NCBI GenBank assembly: GCA_009760855.2 | Contig: WPIO01000007.1 | Coordinates: forward strand, 10,255,001 to 10,319,000 | Length of the DNA: 64,000 bases | Reading direction: 5' to 3' | Origin: Cristatella mucedo | Taxonomy: Eukaryota > Bryozoa > Phylactolaemata > Cristatellidae | In this document: in pieces, positions 11,576-22,507 of the stretch | Numbering within the stretch: position 1 is the first letter of the stretch | Layout of the letters: the number at the start of each line of letters is the position of its first letter | Notes under the pieces: model-generated | What the model was told of the DNA's origin: nothing | Databases searched by the model: none | Seen by the model: the letters and a program-made list of their open reading frames with translations, nothing else | Program-made: the position numbers and the translations under genes

Positions 11576-11683
11576 TATGGTAGCTTATTGAAATCGGGCT
11601 TCGGGAGTTCTCACGCAGTTCACTCCGCCGGTCCGGTTCGCGCCGCGTAAAGCGCTTACTCCGGCGCGTAACCACTACTGCAG
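11576..11683 (+). repeat. 108-bp direct repeat, copy 2
   Basis: Second copy of the module at 10199-10306, immediately followed by the AATAAA-containing 3' part of the LTR. Confidence 0.9.
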
Positions 11684-11805
11684 GCCCACAATAAACTGCT
11701 GCTTTCTGCACCTAGTTGTGGCCGCTTGTGTTTTAACCAACCTGCAGCACTGCATTACACCGTCCATCAGTACAGAGCCGGGGGACGAACTTCTGCGCGG
11801 TCACA

Positions 11806-12690
11806 CTCTTATTCAGGTCGTTTAGCTATGCCTCTCATACATAAAAATGGTTGTAGATTATGCTTTAACTCGGGTGCTGCAAAAGCCTTAGAATCTTTAC
11901 TGACTGGCATCGCGACATTTCCTGGTTTGACGGTGTTTCAAGTAAAAAGCTAACGAAACACAATCTGTTTCCCAAAAGCATTTGCTACAGCCGCGCGAAG
12001 CGCCGTCAATGTGCTTGCGCGTACGTGCAAGTGTGCGTGCTGTCATCACTAATCTTTTCTTGCTTGCTATCCTTTCAGCTTATATGAACTGCCTAGAGAT
12101 AGATGCAGTACTTTTGTGGCGCTATGCTGAAACATTGTTAGCGTTATTGAGAAAATCTTGTTCCAAGGTAGCGAGCCTGGATTAAGTGCTGGACATTCTC
12201 TGCCATCCTCGAGTTTGGCTACATTTCTGCACCGACAAAATGCGAGTCATAAACACGAATGGTTAGGTGTTCTCGCTTCAGGGGGAGGGCTAGCGAAGAT
12301 GGAGATGGGAGTCTCGGTCGGTTCTCACGGTCTTCCAGCAAACATTTACCTGTGACATAAAATATATTTTAAATCGCGGTCAAAAGGATTGTTCTAGAGT
12401 GTGCGATTACCTATTCTCTTTTTAGAGTAAGAAAGTCAACGAATTGCTCGTCAGCTCGATTTCTCAATTCGCCTTAATGCATTATCTGCTCTAAGAACAA
12501 GGAGGTTATTTTTTCTTTTTGGATTGTGATAATATTTACTTAATACTCTGGAAATATTAGCTGTAGTGCTGCTCAAATACTCTGAAGTAGATGTGACTCG
12601 TTAAAAATGAAGGCAGGATAAAAATGCATGATTTTGCATGAGTTTCGCCGATGTGCTGACTTGCCTTCGAAACTCTGGCAGACGCCTCCC
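11806..12690. other. Unassigned sequence
   Basis: No exon, RNA or known repeat family recognised between the LTR end and a SINE. Confidence 0.4.
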
Positions 12691-12694
12691 ATTC

Positions 12695-12825
12695 ATAGTT
12701 AAGGTGCTCGCCTCGATCAAGGTCTTGCCGAGGTCGTGGGCTCGAGCCCCGTGGCATATGTGAAGTGCCTGAATAAAGATTAAATTCTCTTACGGCACTA
12801 TGCAAATGAATTGTATTATTCTAGC
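12695..12825 (+). repeat. tRNA-derived SINE, family 1
   Basis: Plus-strand copy: TAAGGTGCTCGCCTCGATC, then GTGGGCTCGAGCCCCGTGG (B-box region), then the tail AAGTGCCTGAATAAAGATTA and a short ATT-type end. The first tRNA-like bases are missing or decayed. Confidence 0.7.
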
Positions 12826-12970
12826 ATCGAACTGGAAGGTTTTACCGCCTCGTCCGGCTTCCCCCGGGAGCAGCCACCTTCTTTGGCTAGCTGCTAGCAC
12901 CAGTCAAACAGTAGCAGGGCTGGTCATATGACCGACGGCGTCTCTGTTCCTAACTTTCAACCTGTCCGTC

Positions 12971-13110
12971 TGTAATGATAAGATGCAGCACAACGAACAG
13001 ACCACGTTTATTGGCAACCATCTTATGTCAGCTCCATGACCACACGGTAAGCGAGGCCTCTCCTGATTGGTCACGTTCTTGTGGCTCCGCCCGATAGCTC
13101 TGTTATCACA
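12971..13110 (-). mobile_element. 3' LTR (140 bp) of Gypsy element
   Basis: 140-bp repeat matching 16087-16226. On the minus strand it starts TGTGATAACAG and ends CATTACA, giving TG...CA ends. It is preceded, in element order, by the polypurine tract GGAGGGAAGG (13111-13120), which fixes the start. Confidence 0.88.
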
Positions 13111-13990
13111 CCTTCCCTCCAAATAGGAACTGTCTCATTTTCAAAGTTCGAGCCTTCGGACTGGCTTTACCAGCCTGCCAGACCTTGTTGTCGTCTGACC
13201 TTGAGAGGTGTGCATCTCATCGGCAATACTTGAAGACTGATCTTGAACTGCAGGTGTAGGTTTCGGTATATGTAGGGAACTGCCAGGATATTCGCTGTTG
13301 GCGACATATGGATCGGTGTCAATCGGTCGAAGATGCCTTCTGTTCCGCCGAAGAGTGCTGCCATTATCAGTCTGCACGACATACGACCGAGGTGTACTTG
13401 CTTGAGCTGTCACCATTGCATATGTGCTCCAGCTGTTTTCATCATCAGTCCGCACTAATACCGTTTGGCCGGGTTGAAGAGGTGGAAGTGGGTGAGCAGA
13501 ATGACGGCGATCGTGGTAGTGCTGCTGTTGAAGCTCTTTTGCACGCTCGTCGTTGAGTTGCACCTTTTCCTTTGCAGGCCATTGTGGTTCGACAAGCCGA
13601 GGGAATACTGGCAACGTCGTCCTAATCTGCCGTCCCATGATCAGTTGTACCGGGCTGAAGCCTGTAGAGGTGCATGGCGTCGACCTCTGTATCATTCATG
13701 CGAGGCACGATTCAGAATGCCTCACAATAGATTTGGCAGTTTGCACCGCTCTTTCCACTTCTCCGTTCGCTTGTGGAAAATGTGGGCTGCTCGTAACATG
13801 TTTGAACCAATATCGTCTCGCGAAATCGCCAAATTCGTGGGATGAAAATTGTGGACCATTGTCAGACTGCAACGACTCTGGTATGCCCCAGCGAGCAAAT
13901 ATGGTTTACGGTTCGGCCACAACTTCTTTGGTCGTCGATTTAGATAATGAAGTGATTTCCATATATCTGGAGTAAAAGTCGATCGCAATC
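13111..13990 (-). mobile_element. Gypsy integrase (core and C-terminal), broken
   Basis: On the minus strand, in several frames, the integrase core shows its three acidic residues: LIAIDFYSRY (around 13974-14005), QSDNGPQF (around 13850) and PQANGEVERA (around 13765). The C-terminal tail follows at 13141-13695 with GFSPVQLIMGR and RRNRRHLRPI, as in mag/SURL-type Ty3/Gypsy elements. An in-frame stop between the core and tail (near 13696) and an upstream frameshift break the gene. The N-terminal zinc-binding domain is deleted. Integration of cDNA into the genome would be its role, but this copy is inactive. Confidence 0.85.
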
Positions 13991-15142
13991 AGGTGATGTC
14001 GCCCCTTGTGTTCGAAGAGATTGGCAGCGACTTGTTGCTTGCATCATACCAAGGCATCTCTTTAGCTCTGCTATGTTTGTTGGATCAGGGAGGTTGAGGA
14101 TGGCTTCTATTTTGTCGTCTGACGGCCGGACGCCGCTGGCATCAATAACATGCCCTAAGAACGTCAGAGTTGGCTGGTGGAATATACATTTGTCTCTCTT
14201 CAACTTTAGGCCCGACTTGGAAATTTCGGAAATAACGCGACACAATCTATCGTTATGCTCAGCCGCCGTGGATCCATAGACCAAAACATCGTCCATAGAA
14301 ATGGCTACACCTTCGATCTCACCCAAGGGGTCATGCATCAGTCGCTGAAAGATCTCCGGCGCGCTAGTTATGCCAAAGGGCAGCCGGCGAAAACAAACAC
14401 GTCCAAACGGTGTTATAAACGTCGTTAAGCGAGTACTCTCGTGGGACAACGGAATAGCCCAAAATCCGCTTGAGGCGTCCAACTTTGAGAACATTGTAGC
14501 ACCAACAAGCTGAGGCAAAATCTCATTAAGCGTAGGTAGCACGTACCGTCTACGAACCAGTGCTTGATTTAAGCGCTTCAAGTCGACACAAAAGCTCACT
14601 TTGCCATTGGGCTTCAGGACCGGTACGATTGGGGAGTACCACTCGGTCGGCTCCAATACCAATTCCACGGTGCCGTTCTTCTCCATTCGAAGAAGTTCGT
14701 CCTTTACCACAGGGAACAGTGGTCTGGGTATGCGGCGGGCTGTATGTACGCAGTATAGTTCCACATCAGGTTTGAGACGAATTTTCACCGGCTGGCATCG
14801 CATCAATCCGATCTCTCCAAATACCGGGTCTCGAATAATAGTCTCCTCTACGCCGGGTTTAATCAGTCCCGTGCGCAGAGAAGCTTGTCGGCAGAGGAGA
14901 TTATTTCTTGCTCCAGCGACTACGTAGACTGGCAGAAGATAAATCGTTCCTTTCCGCTTTAACCTCGCTTTGAAGGTACCCTTACAAGCCAGGCGGTTGC
15001 CAACGCTGTGTAATTTAGCTGCTGTAGGCTCGAGGCGAGGTGGTCGTAGAAGTCGACCATACGTGTCTTCCGTAATGACGGTTACGGCAGCGCCACTATC
15101 TATTTTAAACGGAATGGTCATTCCATACCCGAACAAATCCAC
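13991..15142 (-). mobile_element. Gypsy protease and reverse transcriptase, truncated pol
   Basis: Open frame (13940-15142). It starts with an aspartic protease motif, IDSGAAVTVI, and continues into reverse transcriptase: WYSPIVPVLKPNGK, FSKLDASSGFWAIPL, FRRLPFGITSAPE and SMDDVLVYG (the catalytic box, Met in place of the usual Tyr/Val). The thumb (FLGHVIDASGV) follows and ends at LGMM. There the sequence jumps straight into integrase, so the connection, the RNase H domain and the integrase zinc finger are lost. The frame is the same as gag, separated only by TAA at 15155-15157. Confidence 0.9.
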
Positions 15143-15154
15143 TTGCCAGGGTGA

Positions 15155-16039
15155 TTATGCCCTTGCCGACTGGCAATCCACCACTACAGGCTTTGTAACG
15201 GCATCTACGGTGTAGTTCTCACCGTCGGATTCAGCCGCGATCTTTCTTATTATAGCGTCTGGTTTTCTGCGTGATTTGCACCGCATTGCATAGTGGCATA
15301 CCTTTCCACAGGTACTGCAACGACGGTCTCGCGCTGGGCAGTGTCCAGAAGTATGAGCCGAGTTACAGTTCCAGCAGCTGTTAGCTTCTTTAACGTCATC
15401 GAAAAGCTTAACTCTCCTATGGTCTGTGCTGCTGTTAGCCTCTAAAACGCAGGGCTCAGGACAGTCGGCGGACTGTGGTCGCTGACGAACCTCAGAGACA
15501 TCTGAAACCTGGTGCTGCAAACTCAGCTGTGATTTTACTGTCTCCGTCTGACGCGCCTTTTGTACTGCCACAGTTAACGTAAGGTCGGGGATTAGTTGCA
15601 GGGCTTCTGAAAGTTTAAGGTCGGACAATCCCACAACCAGGCGATCTCGGACCGACTCATCTTTCATCGAGCCGTATTCGCAGTTCGAAGCTAAATCAAG
15701 TAGTGTGCGTATGAATGACTCTGCAGATTCCCCCGGATGTTGAGAGCGGCGGTTGAACATAGCCCGATCGTGGATAATATTCCTTCGAGGTATGAAATAA
15801 TTATCAAACTTACCCAAGATGAGATCCAACGTCTTCACTTGGTCGACCTCATAGGTAAAGGTGTCGAAAATTGCTTCAGCTTTCGCCCCCATGGCGTGCA
15901 AGACTGTACTTATCTGTACGTCCTGTTCCTCCGCCGTCAACCTCGTTGCTGTCACATAATGGTGAAAACGATTTCTCCAAGCCGTCCATAACGCCGGCTC
16001 ATCAAATGCGAATTCCGCTGGAGAGTTACATTTGGCCAT
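15155..16039 (-). mobile_element. Gypsy gag with two zinc knuckles
   Basis: 294-residue open frame. The N-terminal half has the retrotransposon gag pattern (ALWTAWRNRFHHYV, later RSQHPGESAESFIRTL). The C-terminal part has CWNCNSAHTSGHC and a second CSTCGKVCHYAMRC, two CX2CX(4-5)HX4C-type knuckles that bind RNA. It starts at an ATG 31 bases after the putative primer site. It ends in TAA, followed in the same frame by the protease. It is the best preserved part of the element. Confidence 0.9.
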
Positions 16040-16070
16040 CTCTTTGATTTTCAGGGCGAAACTCTATAAC

Positions 16071-16086
16071 TTCACCGCTGCCACCA
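16071..16086 (-). promoter_or_regulatory. Putative primer-binding site of Gypsy element
   Basis: Immediately after the 5' LTR on the minus strand: TGGTGGCAGCGGTGAA. The TGG start is typical of a site complementary to the CCA end of a host tRNA. The priming tRNA was not identified. Confidence 0.65.
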
Positions 16087-16226
16087 AGTAATGATAAGAC
16101 GCAGCACAACGAACAGACCACGTTTATTGGCAACCATCTTATGTCGGCTCCAGGACCGAACCGTGAGCGAGGCCTCTCCTGATTTGTCACGTTGTTGTCT
16201 CTCCGCCCGATAGCTCTGTTATCACA
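16087..16226 (-). mobile_element. 5' LTR (140 bp) of Gypsy element
   Basis: Same length as the LTR at 12971-13110, with a modest number of differences, so the insertion is not very recent. No matching target duplication was seen: the flanks are CCGTC on the left and CGTTG on the right. Confidence 0.88.
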
Positions 16227-16242
16227 CGTTGGCCTGGACATA

Positions 16243-16758
16243 ATGTTACGCATCTCTGCCTTTTAGTCCACAAAATGCCGCAAGGAACATGTGGGCGTTA
16301 CGAAGGAGAGTTTTTGACGATGCACTAAGTGCCCTTTGGTGCACTTACGGTATCAACTAGATTCCATCTCACGAAGCAAAGAGAAAGTGAATAGTATAGC
16401 TTAGTCGGCAGGGTAGTCGAGATAATGATTATAATAGAAGTAGAAGCTCAAAATGGCTTGAAAGGATGTACCACAGTCGGCAGCAGAAGAATATATGTCA
16501 TTTCGTAAGAAGCGTGGGAGTGAGTTCAATTGTCTAGGGCCAACAGAACAAAAGCTTGTGCCGGCAACGGTCATTAAGCGGAGCAATGGAACAGCTAGTT
16601 CGTCGCCCATAGAGGACCTGAGGGCACGAGGAGTCTGAAATTGGAGTAGCAGTTCAGCTAGGTATGGAGGAGTCAAGTGCTGCGAGCCGTGCGGGTCAGT
16701 GTAAGAACTTTACTCTGTATTCTTTGATCAACTGGCAGCCATCGCAGCTCCTTCAGCA
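16243..16758 (-). mobile_element. LINE family B, copy B1, C-terminal part
   Basis: Minus-strand frame with PPYLAELLLQFQTPRALRS and NSLPRFLRNDIYS, the C-terminal portion of the family-B reverse transcriptase, with the family 3' end (cgttacgaaggagag) near 16300. It is interrupted at 16763 by a solo LTR. The few bases of LINE upstream of the break reappear at 17650-17671. Confidence 0.75.
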
Positions 16759-16762
16759 AAGG

Positions 16763-17645
16763 TGTAACCGCGCAGAGAAGGTCGTCCCCCGGTTCTCTAC
16801 CGGTGGACTGTGTGATGCAGAGCTGCAGTGCGGTTAAAACACAGGCGGCCACAACTGGGTGCCGAAAGCAACAGTTTATTGTGGGCCTGTTAGTAGTGGT
16901 TACGCACCGGCACGCACCGGACCGACGGAGTTAACTGGCGAACTCCCAAAGCCCGAGTATAACCAACTACCCTGTTTACGCGCGGCCGGCGCGTACCGGA
17001 CCGACGGAATTAATTTCGAGAACTCCCAAAGCCCGCGTATAATAAACTATCCTATGCGCGCGTCACTAGCGATTGTCCCAACCCCGAAGGCGGGCTGCTA
17101 CAGCACCCCAAGATACGAGCAGCTAACTGAGTAGCCGGCAGAACACAACCGCGCAGTCTAAGTTGCACTTAGCTGTCCGTCGCCGTAGGTTCGTCTCTCG
17201 TGCTATCGCAGCGTAGTCTCGCATCAACTACCGAAGCTGCAGCCGTGCACTCGGGGCGTAGTCTCTGCACGTCTACCCAAGCTGCAGCCCCGAGCTCTGT
17301 CAGTCGTCTCATTATATTCTCTCTCCTCTAAACTCCCGACCTCGAGCGCAGCTGCTATTTCTACTTCAGCACATTAGTCGGTGCACATCCTGACCGAAAC
17401 GTCTGCACCAGGCTTCATTCTAACTTTAGCGGGTAGACCAGGAGCCGGGCCTGTACTAGGTGTCCTAGTCGAACCCATTAAGACAACCACATTAGTCGCT
17501 CCATCTCCTAACGGCATCACCTGCATAAAGCTCTATTCTACCCTGAGCCAGGTGAGTCAGGAGCTGGGTCTGTACTAGGCGCCCTAGTCGACCCCCCTAA
17601 GGCAAGGGATCTCATCGCGGCTAAGCTGAGAGCTGCACTAGTGCA
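16763..17645 (-). mobile_element. Solo LTR of family X, 883 bp
   Basis: Minus-strand LTR starting TGCACTAGTGCAG and ending CGCGGTTACA, with polyadenylation signal AATAAA (complement of 16875-16880). It is flanked by AAGG at 16759-16762 and AAGG at 17646-17649 (AAAGG if one more base is counted). LINE-B sequence continues on both sides. Internally it has a pair of about 119-bp repeats (the TGTACTAGG motifs at 17452 and 17571) and a tandem pair of the 108-bp module. It has no coding part. Confidence 0.85.
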
Positions 17646-17671
17646 AAGGTACCAGGCTGAACCTCGGGGAT

Positions 17672-18370
17672 TAAGAAATAATAATGATAATTCTTTTGAA
17701 TATCGCCCTCGGAGAAGTTAATATATATCTAGGCATTGAACATCTGCTGTACAGGAAGCATGTCAATGTAGCTAGAAATAAAATGCACAGCTGTCAGCAC
17801 GCATAATCACACAAAGAACAATTTTCACCAAACTAGCAAATGCTTTGAGGAAGGATCGGGTGCGTTTTTGCTTTTGTTTAAATGTCAAGTCACGGTAGGC
17901 CCTGTCCTCAGTTGCGAGAATGTTACTGTTTTGGGAACAGACAAGCTCAAAAAACGGCCTCAAACGGATTTGATGTTGGCTACAAGCGCAGAGAAAAAGC
18001 TTCAGTTAGGTGAGAGGGTTGCACGAGGCCTACACTTTTTGGAAAGTAGTCCGCATAGGTAGGCAGGAGAAAGAGAATGAAGGGACCTACGCGCGGGTGA
18101 CAAGATCTTTGAGTTGATACGCTGCTTGACGCGAAGCCAGTGCAGGTCGGTGAGAAGTGTTGTAATTTGAAAGCTAACTAACCTTGCGTTGTTATCCATT
18201 AGCGGCTGCAAATGCTTGATAGCTTTTTTCGGTAAACCAGCCAAAAGTGGATTGCAGTCGTCCGGCCTATACAGAACCCGGGATCTAGCTAAGATTTTTA
18301 GCACGTGGCAGTGGTAGACAGTCTTTAGTCTTAGAGTAGGATAAAAGTGGGTGCTAGCTGACGAAGTGGT
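17672..18370 (-). mobile_element. LINE C-terminal fragment, A/B related
   Basis: TAATAATGATAA tail at the left. Then on the minus strand there is a decayed reverse-transcriptase C-terminus with LLAGLPKKAIKHLQPL and LLTDLHWLRVKQRINSKIL. The first motif is B-like and the second A-like, so it may be a third related family. Frameshifts and stops are present. Confidence 0.65.
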
Positions 18371-18374
18371 CACC

Positions 18375-18610
18375 TCAATGCTTACTTTCAGCTATTCAAT
18401 ATTAAAAAGAATTCGGGCTTGCGTAGGCAGTGATACCACATCCAAGTTGGTCAATGCATATTTGATGTCCTGTTCTTCTTCTTCAAGTCTCTTCTCTTCA
18501 CTTCTCCAAGTCTCACTGATTTCAGAACTACTGCTTACAGTTGCTGCACAATTCTGCAGCCAGGCTTGTCTGTCGTGAGCTTCGAAGTCATCATATTACA
18601 CCACTTCCCT
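18375..18610 (+). mobile_element. LINE family A fragment, plus strand
   Basis: Plus-strand reverse-transcriptase pieces (RIRACVGSDTTSKLVNAYL, then the SARLVCRE-like segment) with a pyrimidine-rich low-complexity insertion (18473-18510). It lies head to head with the minus-strand fragment to its left. Confidence 0.6.
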
Positions 18611-18689
18611 TACCGTACTGAACTGGTCCCCATCAAGTGCTTCAAACGTACACATAAGCACACATACACACGCATGCTCGAGCGAGTGC

Positions 18690-18735
18690 GCACACACACA
18701 CCCCCGCACCCACACCCACACCCACACCCACACGC
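18690..18735. repeat. CA/CACACC-rich simple repeat
   Basis: Alternating CACACA, CCCACA and CCCACACCCA-type units, followed by a short TATATATA stretch that abuts a SINE. Confidence 0.85.
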
Positions 18736-18745
18736 ATATATATAT

Positions 18746-18898
18746 AATTCATTGGTATAGTGCCCTAAGAGAACTTCATCTCTATCCAGGCATTTCACAC
18801 GTGCCGTAGAGCTCCAGACCACGACCTCATTAATAAAAAGCATTCACCTTGACCTCGGTCGGATGAGCACCTTAACCACTTGGCCAAACCGGGGCCGG
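18746..18898 (-). repeat. tRNA-derived SINE, family 1
   Basis: Minus-strand copy: GGTTTGGCCAAGTGGTTAAG (A-box-like), a B-box region with decayed GGTCTGGAGC, and the tail GTGCC-GATAGAGATGAAGTTC ending in ACCAATGAATT. Confidence 0.75.
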
Positions 18899-19084
18899 GC
18901 AGGGTAGCCTAAAGGTCCGCTCATTCTCTTGCTACAGCATACATATGAGAACTACAGTCGTCCCTTGCCACTTCGTGCTTCAACTTTCGGGGCTTCACTC
19001 TATCGCGGTTTTTACGAATACTGAATATTCATTAAAAAGTTTCTTCCTCCCAACACACCACTTCGCTGATCCAGCCCGTGGATC

Positions 19085-19810
19085 AAAGCGTTATTCATGC
19101 GTTCAAGGCCCTCTACACGCGCAACACCCTGCTGTACCTCGTCGAAGGCATTGACCTTGAGGAGAACTTATTACTGAAAGAGTACCGGCAGCAGTTATCA
19201 TCGAGACCTGTCTGATGAACATCCGGGCCTCGTTGAATGACATGAAGACGGAGACCATGAAGGCCAGCGGGAAGAAGTTGTGGCTTGAAATTTTCCACGA
19301 CTACTAGAGGATTCGCCCCAGAGGATATAAGCAACTCAGCAGTGGATAAGGCAGTTAGGCTAACCCGGATGCTGGGAGAAGGTTTCTCGGATATGGCCCG
19401 CGATGATGTGGATGACGATGCTGGAGACGCATTCGGCTCCCTTAACTGATGAGGATCTGGTGGAGATGGCTAAATGTGCGAGTGAGAACAAGCAGCCGGA
19501 TAGGGCTCAGGAGGAGGAAGTTGGATTTACACTTGAGCGTCTGTCGCAATGCGTGAGAACTATTAAGGAAGCGAAGGACATGATAGGCGAATGGGACCCG
19601 CAAATGATGCGTGCATTAGGGTTCCGGAATGCACTTGATGTACCAATGGAACCCTACAAAAGCCTCCTCACACCTACGAAAAGACAGCGCCAGCAACTGC
19701 TTGTCACGATGTTCTTCAGCCGTGCACCCAGACACCCACTGCCTATGGCTAGTACTCCTTCAGCTGAAGATAACGACGACGCACCTGCTGAAGATACTGC
19801 ACCACATTGA
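19085..19810 (+). pseudogene. Tigger/pogo transposase C-terminal remnant
   Basis: Pieces in shifting frames: HAFKALYTRNTLLYLVEGID, then MNIRASLNDMKTETMKA with KKLWLEIFHDY, then an uninterrupted frame 19403-19810 with PLTDEDLVEMAKCASENK and RQQLLVTMFF. These correspond, in order, to the C-terminal end of Tigger-type transposases of the pogo group. At least two frameshifts and in-frame stops (for example after HDY) show it is a pseudogene. Confidence 0.85.
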
Positions 19811-19916
19811 ATGACTCTCCTACTGAGGTCGTGCCTTCAGAGATGCAGCAACCTTGCTCTTCTTTGCTGTGCAGTACATCTCTTCATCTTCATCGCTACA
19901 GGAAAGTAAGGGCTAA

Positions 19917-22018
19917 GTGAGGCCCGTAATGGGCTACCGAGAACTAAATCAGTTTGTCTCAAGTTACACGGCTGGCGGCGATGTGTGTAGCACTAAGCTC
20001 AGAGCGTGGCGACGGCTGGGCGAGAGCGTGAGTACAATTGACCTGCGGAAAGCATACTTGCAGGTGCATGTTGATCCAGCTCTCTGGCAATATCAGGTCG
20101 TGGAGTACAAAGGCCGTCGGTACTGCCTCACGTGACTAGGTTTCGGACTTAATTTAGCCACATAAATAATGACCGCGATTCTGACAAAGGTCGTGTCCAT
20201 GAATGAGCGAGTTCGTACCGGTACCGATTCGTTTGTGAACGACATTGTTGTCAATAACAGCGTCATCTCAAATGGTGAGGTAATCGACTTGCTACGAACA
20301 TATGGTTTGGAGGCTAAGCCGCCGGAAAGCCTCGCTGGCGGAAGGGTCCTTGGCCTTCGCGTGTGCAGGCCAAAGGAAGGTGAGGAGTTTCGTTGGCCCC
20401 CCGATAACGTGGTGAGCGCATTGCCCGATGCCCCATCACGACGCCAGCTGTTTTCGTGGTGCGGGCAGCTGATCGGGCATTTCCCAATCGCAGGCTGGCT
20501 TCGCCCGGCCTGCAGTTACTTAAAGCGAGCCGCTGGCAATGTCGGTTGGGACTCAGTCATTTGTGAAAATGTTATAGCCATGGCGATTGAATTGATTCAG
20601 CGATTGCATGCCGACGATCCAGTTTCAGGCAGTTGGAATGTGCCGAATCTGGATAGTGGCATCCGCTGGTGTGATGGCAGCAGCCTTGTGATCGGCACAT
20701 GCCTGGATATAGGAGGAAGAATCGTCGAGGATGCCTCCTGGCTGCAAAAAGCTGGCGACGTAGCCCACATCAATCTTGCTGAGCTGGAGGCTATCATCAA
20801 GGGCCTCAATCTGGCCATTGCTTGATCATTGCCGCAGGTAGAGATTCGGACAGATTCAGCAACTGTTTACGGATGGCTACAGTCACTGCTGGTTGGAGAT
20901 AAGCCTGTACGAGCCCACGGCATGGGAGAGGCGCTCACCAAACGCAGGCTAGCGCTGATCGCCGACACGCGGTGTCAGAGTATGGACTGGAGGTTTCCGT
21001 AGTCCTGGTGCGATCGTCCAACAATAAAGCCAACCACCTGACCCGCGTTGCTCAGAAATGGATGAGGGTGAATGTAAGCTGTCTCGCTGTTCCAGAGCAG
21101 GCGTCTTCGCCGGCGGTCGGCGTCGACCTAAAGAGTTTACTACTTCGGGGTTGACAGGACACTGTACCTTGCCAGAATGTGCCACCCGGAAGCTGCTATC
21201 CGGCGAGAGGACATCGAAGCCGTCGTGAAGGTTTGCCCTCGTTGCAAGTCGATCGATCCTGCACCAGTCGCATGGAGTCCAGGCGTGCTGAATGTAAGCG
21301 AGAATTGGCAGCGCCTGGCCTGCGAAGTAACGCATTTAAAGGGCCAAAATATCTGACCATGAGAGATTGTGGACCGAGCCGTTTCGCTATTTAGAGGCGA
21401 ACACCCGACGAGGGAGAAAGCTCTTTGGTGCGAAATCTTGGCGAAATGTTTAGGGAGCGTGGCTCTCCACAGCAACTGCTCATGGATAACGGCGCGAGCT
21501 TTCATTCAACAGCTCTTTGCGGTCTTTGTGACCGTTGGGGCGTGGAGCCCATCTACCATTGCGCCTATAAACCCTCCGGCAACGGCATCGTTGAGCGAAA
21601 TCACAGGACCATCAAGGGAATGGAGGCTCGCACGGGCAAGGACGTCCTGATGATTTAGAATTGGTAAAACATCTCGCCAACAGCAGGGTTGCACGAGGAA
21701 TCGGTGCCCAGCAGAAGGCTGTTCTCCTATGAATGGAAAGGCCCCCTCTTCAGGGCACAGACAAATCAGGGCCCGAGGACTGCGTGCTCAATACGCGGTC
21801 AGCCACAGAGTTTTTGTGAAGCCCGCCGGCGCTCGTTGCACGACCGAGTGGACCGAGGGCACGGTAACCAGCGAGGGCCAGGGCGTTAGAATCGAGATCG
21901 ACGGTGTGCGTCACCACGTGTCAGACTTGCGTCTCGTACCAGGGCAGGCAGAGGCGCCCCCTGCATCTGAAGGCGACAGAGTTGAACCAGGACAGCGGCC
22001 CAGGCTAGCGCTGTGACA
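19917..22018 (+). mobile_element. Broken LTR-retrotransposon pol (RT, RNase H, integrase)
   Basis: Plus strand. RT palm: YRELNQFVSS, VSTIDLRKAYLQVHV. A stop at about 20135 follows, then the catalytic box in a frame at 20169-20825 reads SFVNDIVVN, with Asn where the first catalytic Asp is expected. RRQLFSWCGQLIGHFP and an RNase H start (DASWLQK, NLAELEAIIKGLNLA) follow. Integrase zinc finger remnants (HPEAAIRREDIEAVV, CPRC) are near 21180 and the core (LLMDNGASFHS, PSGNGIVERNHRTIK) at 21425-21658. The order RT-RNase H-IN fits Ty3/Gypsy-like elements. Several stops and frameshifts are present, and gag, protease and the 5' LTR are missing on this side. Confidence 0.82.
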
Positions 22019-22092
22019 CTTCCTCACCGGTACGATGACTGTGTCTTGAACGGATAGCTTGCCAATGATGCTGATCCTTAAGATCAAGGGGG

Positions 22093-22427
22093 TGTGGTTT
22101 GTGGTTCTCTGCATGGTCCATATTGCTGGGCTCGCCGGCACGCTGCCAGTGCAGGCAGACCGGTAGTACCCTAAAACACCCCAGGGTCTAACAGCTGGTG
22201 GATGTGGCCTAGGGACAGGCCGGTGCCCAGCTGTGGTCTAATGGCTGTGGCCTGAGGACAGGCCGGCTTTGTCCTCCCACCAACTCAGAGGATGAGTGGT
22301 GGCGGCGATTCGAGTGGGAGAAGGGGCCGAGAAGAGCCGTGCACCCTTGGGCTCCGTGCGTTGGAATAAACTGTTGGTGTTGGGCATCGGCTGGCTCTCT
22401 GCTTCGCGGATCAAACAACAAGCTATT
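22093..22427 (+). repeat. Family-Y LTR, left inverted arm
   Basis: Starts TGTGGTTTGTGG after the purine-rich AGATCAAGGGGG, as a 3' LTR should after a polypurine tract. It contains GGAATAAACTGTTGGTG (polyadenylation signal) and ends AACAACAAGCTATT. It is nearly identical to the reverse complement of 23237-23571. Confidence 0.85.
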
Positions 22428-22507
22428 ACTCCGCGGGAGCGGCTGTGTGGCCCTTGTAAAGATGAGTCTGAAAGTATAACTGATTGAAGCATAAATTTCG
22501 CAATTAA

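Noticed and set aside
12966..16231. Target-site duplication around the Gypsy element
   Set aside because: Flanks CCGTC and CGTTG do not match, so no duplication is claimed.
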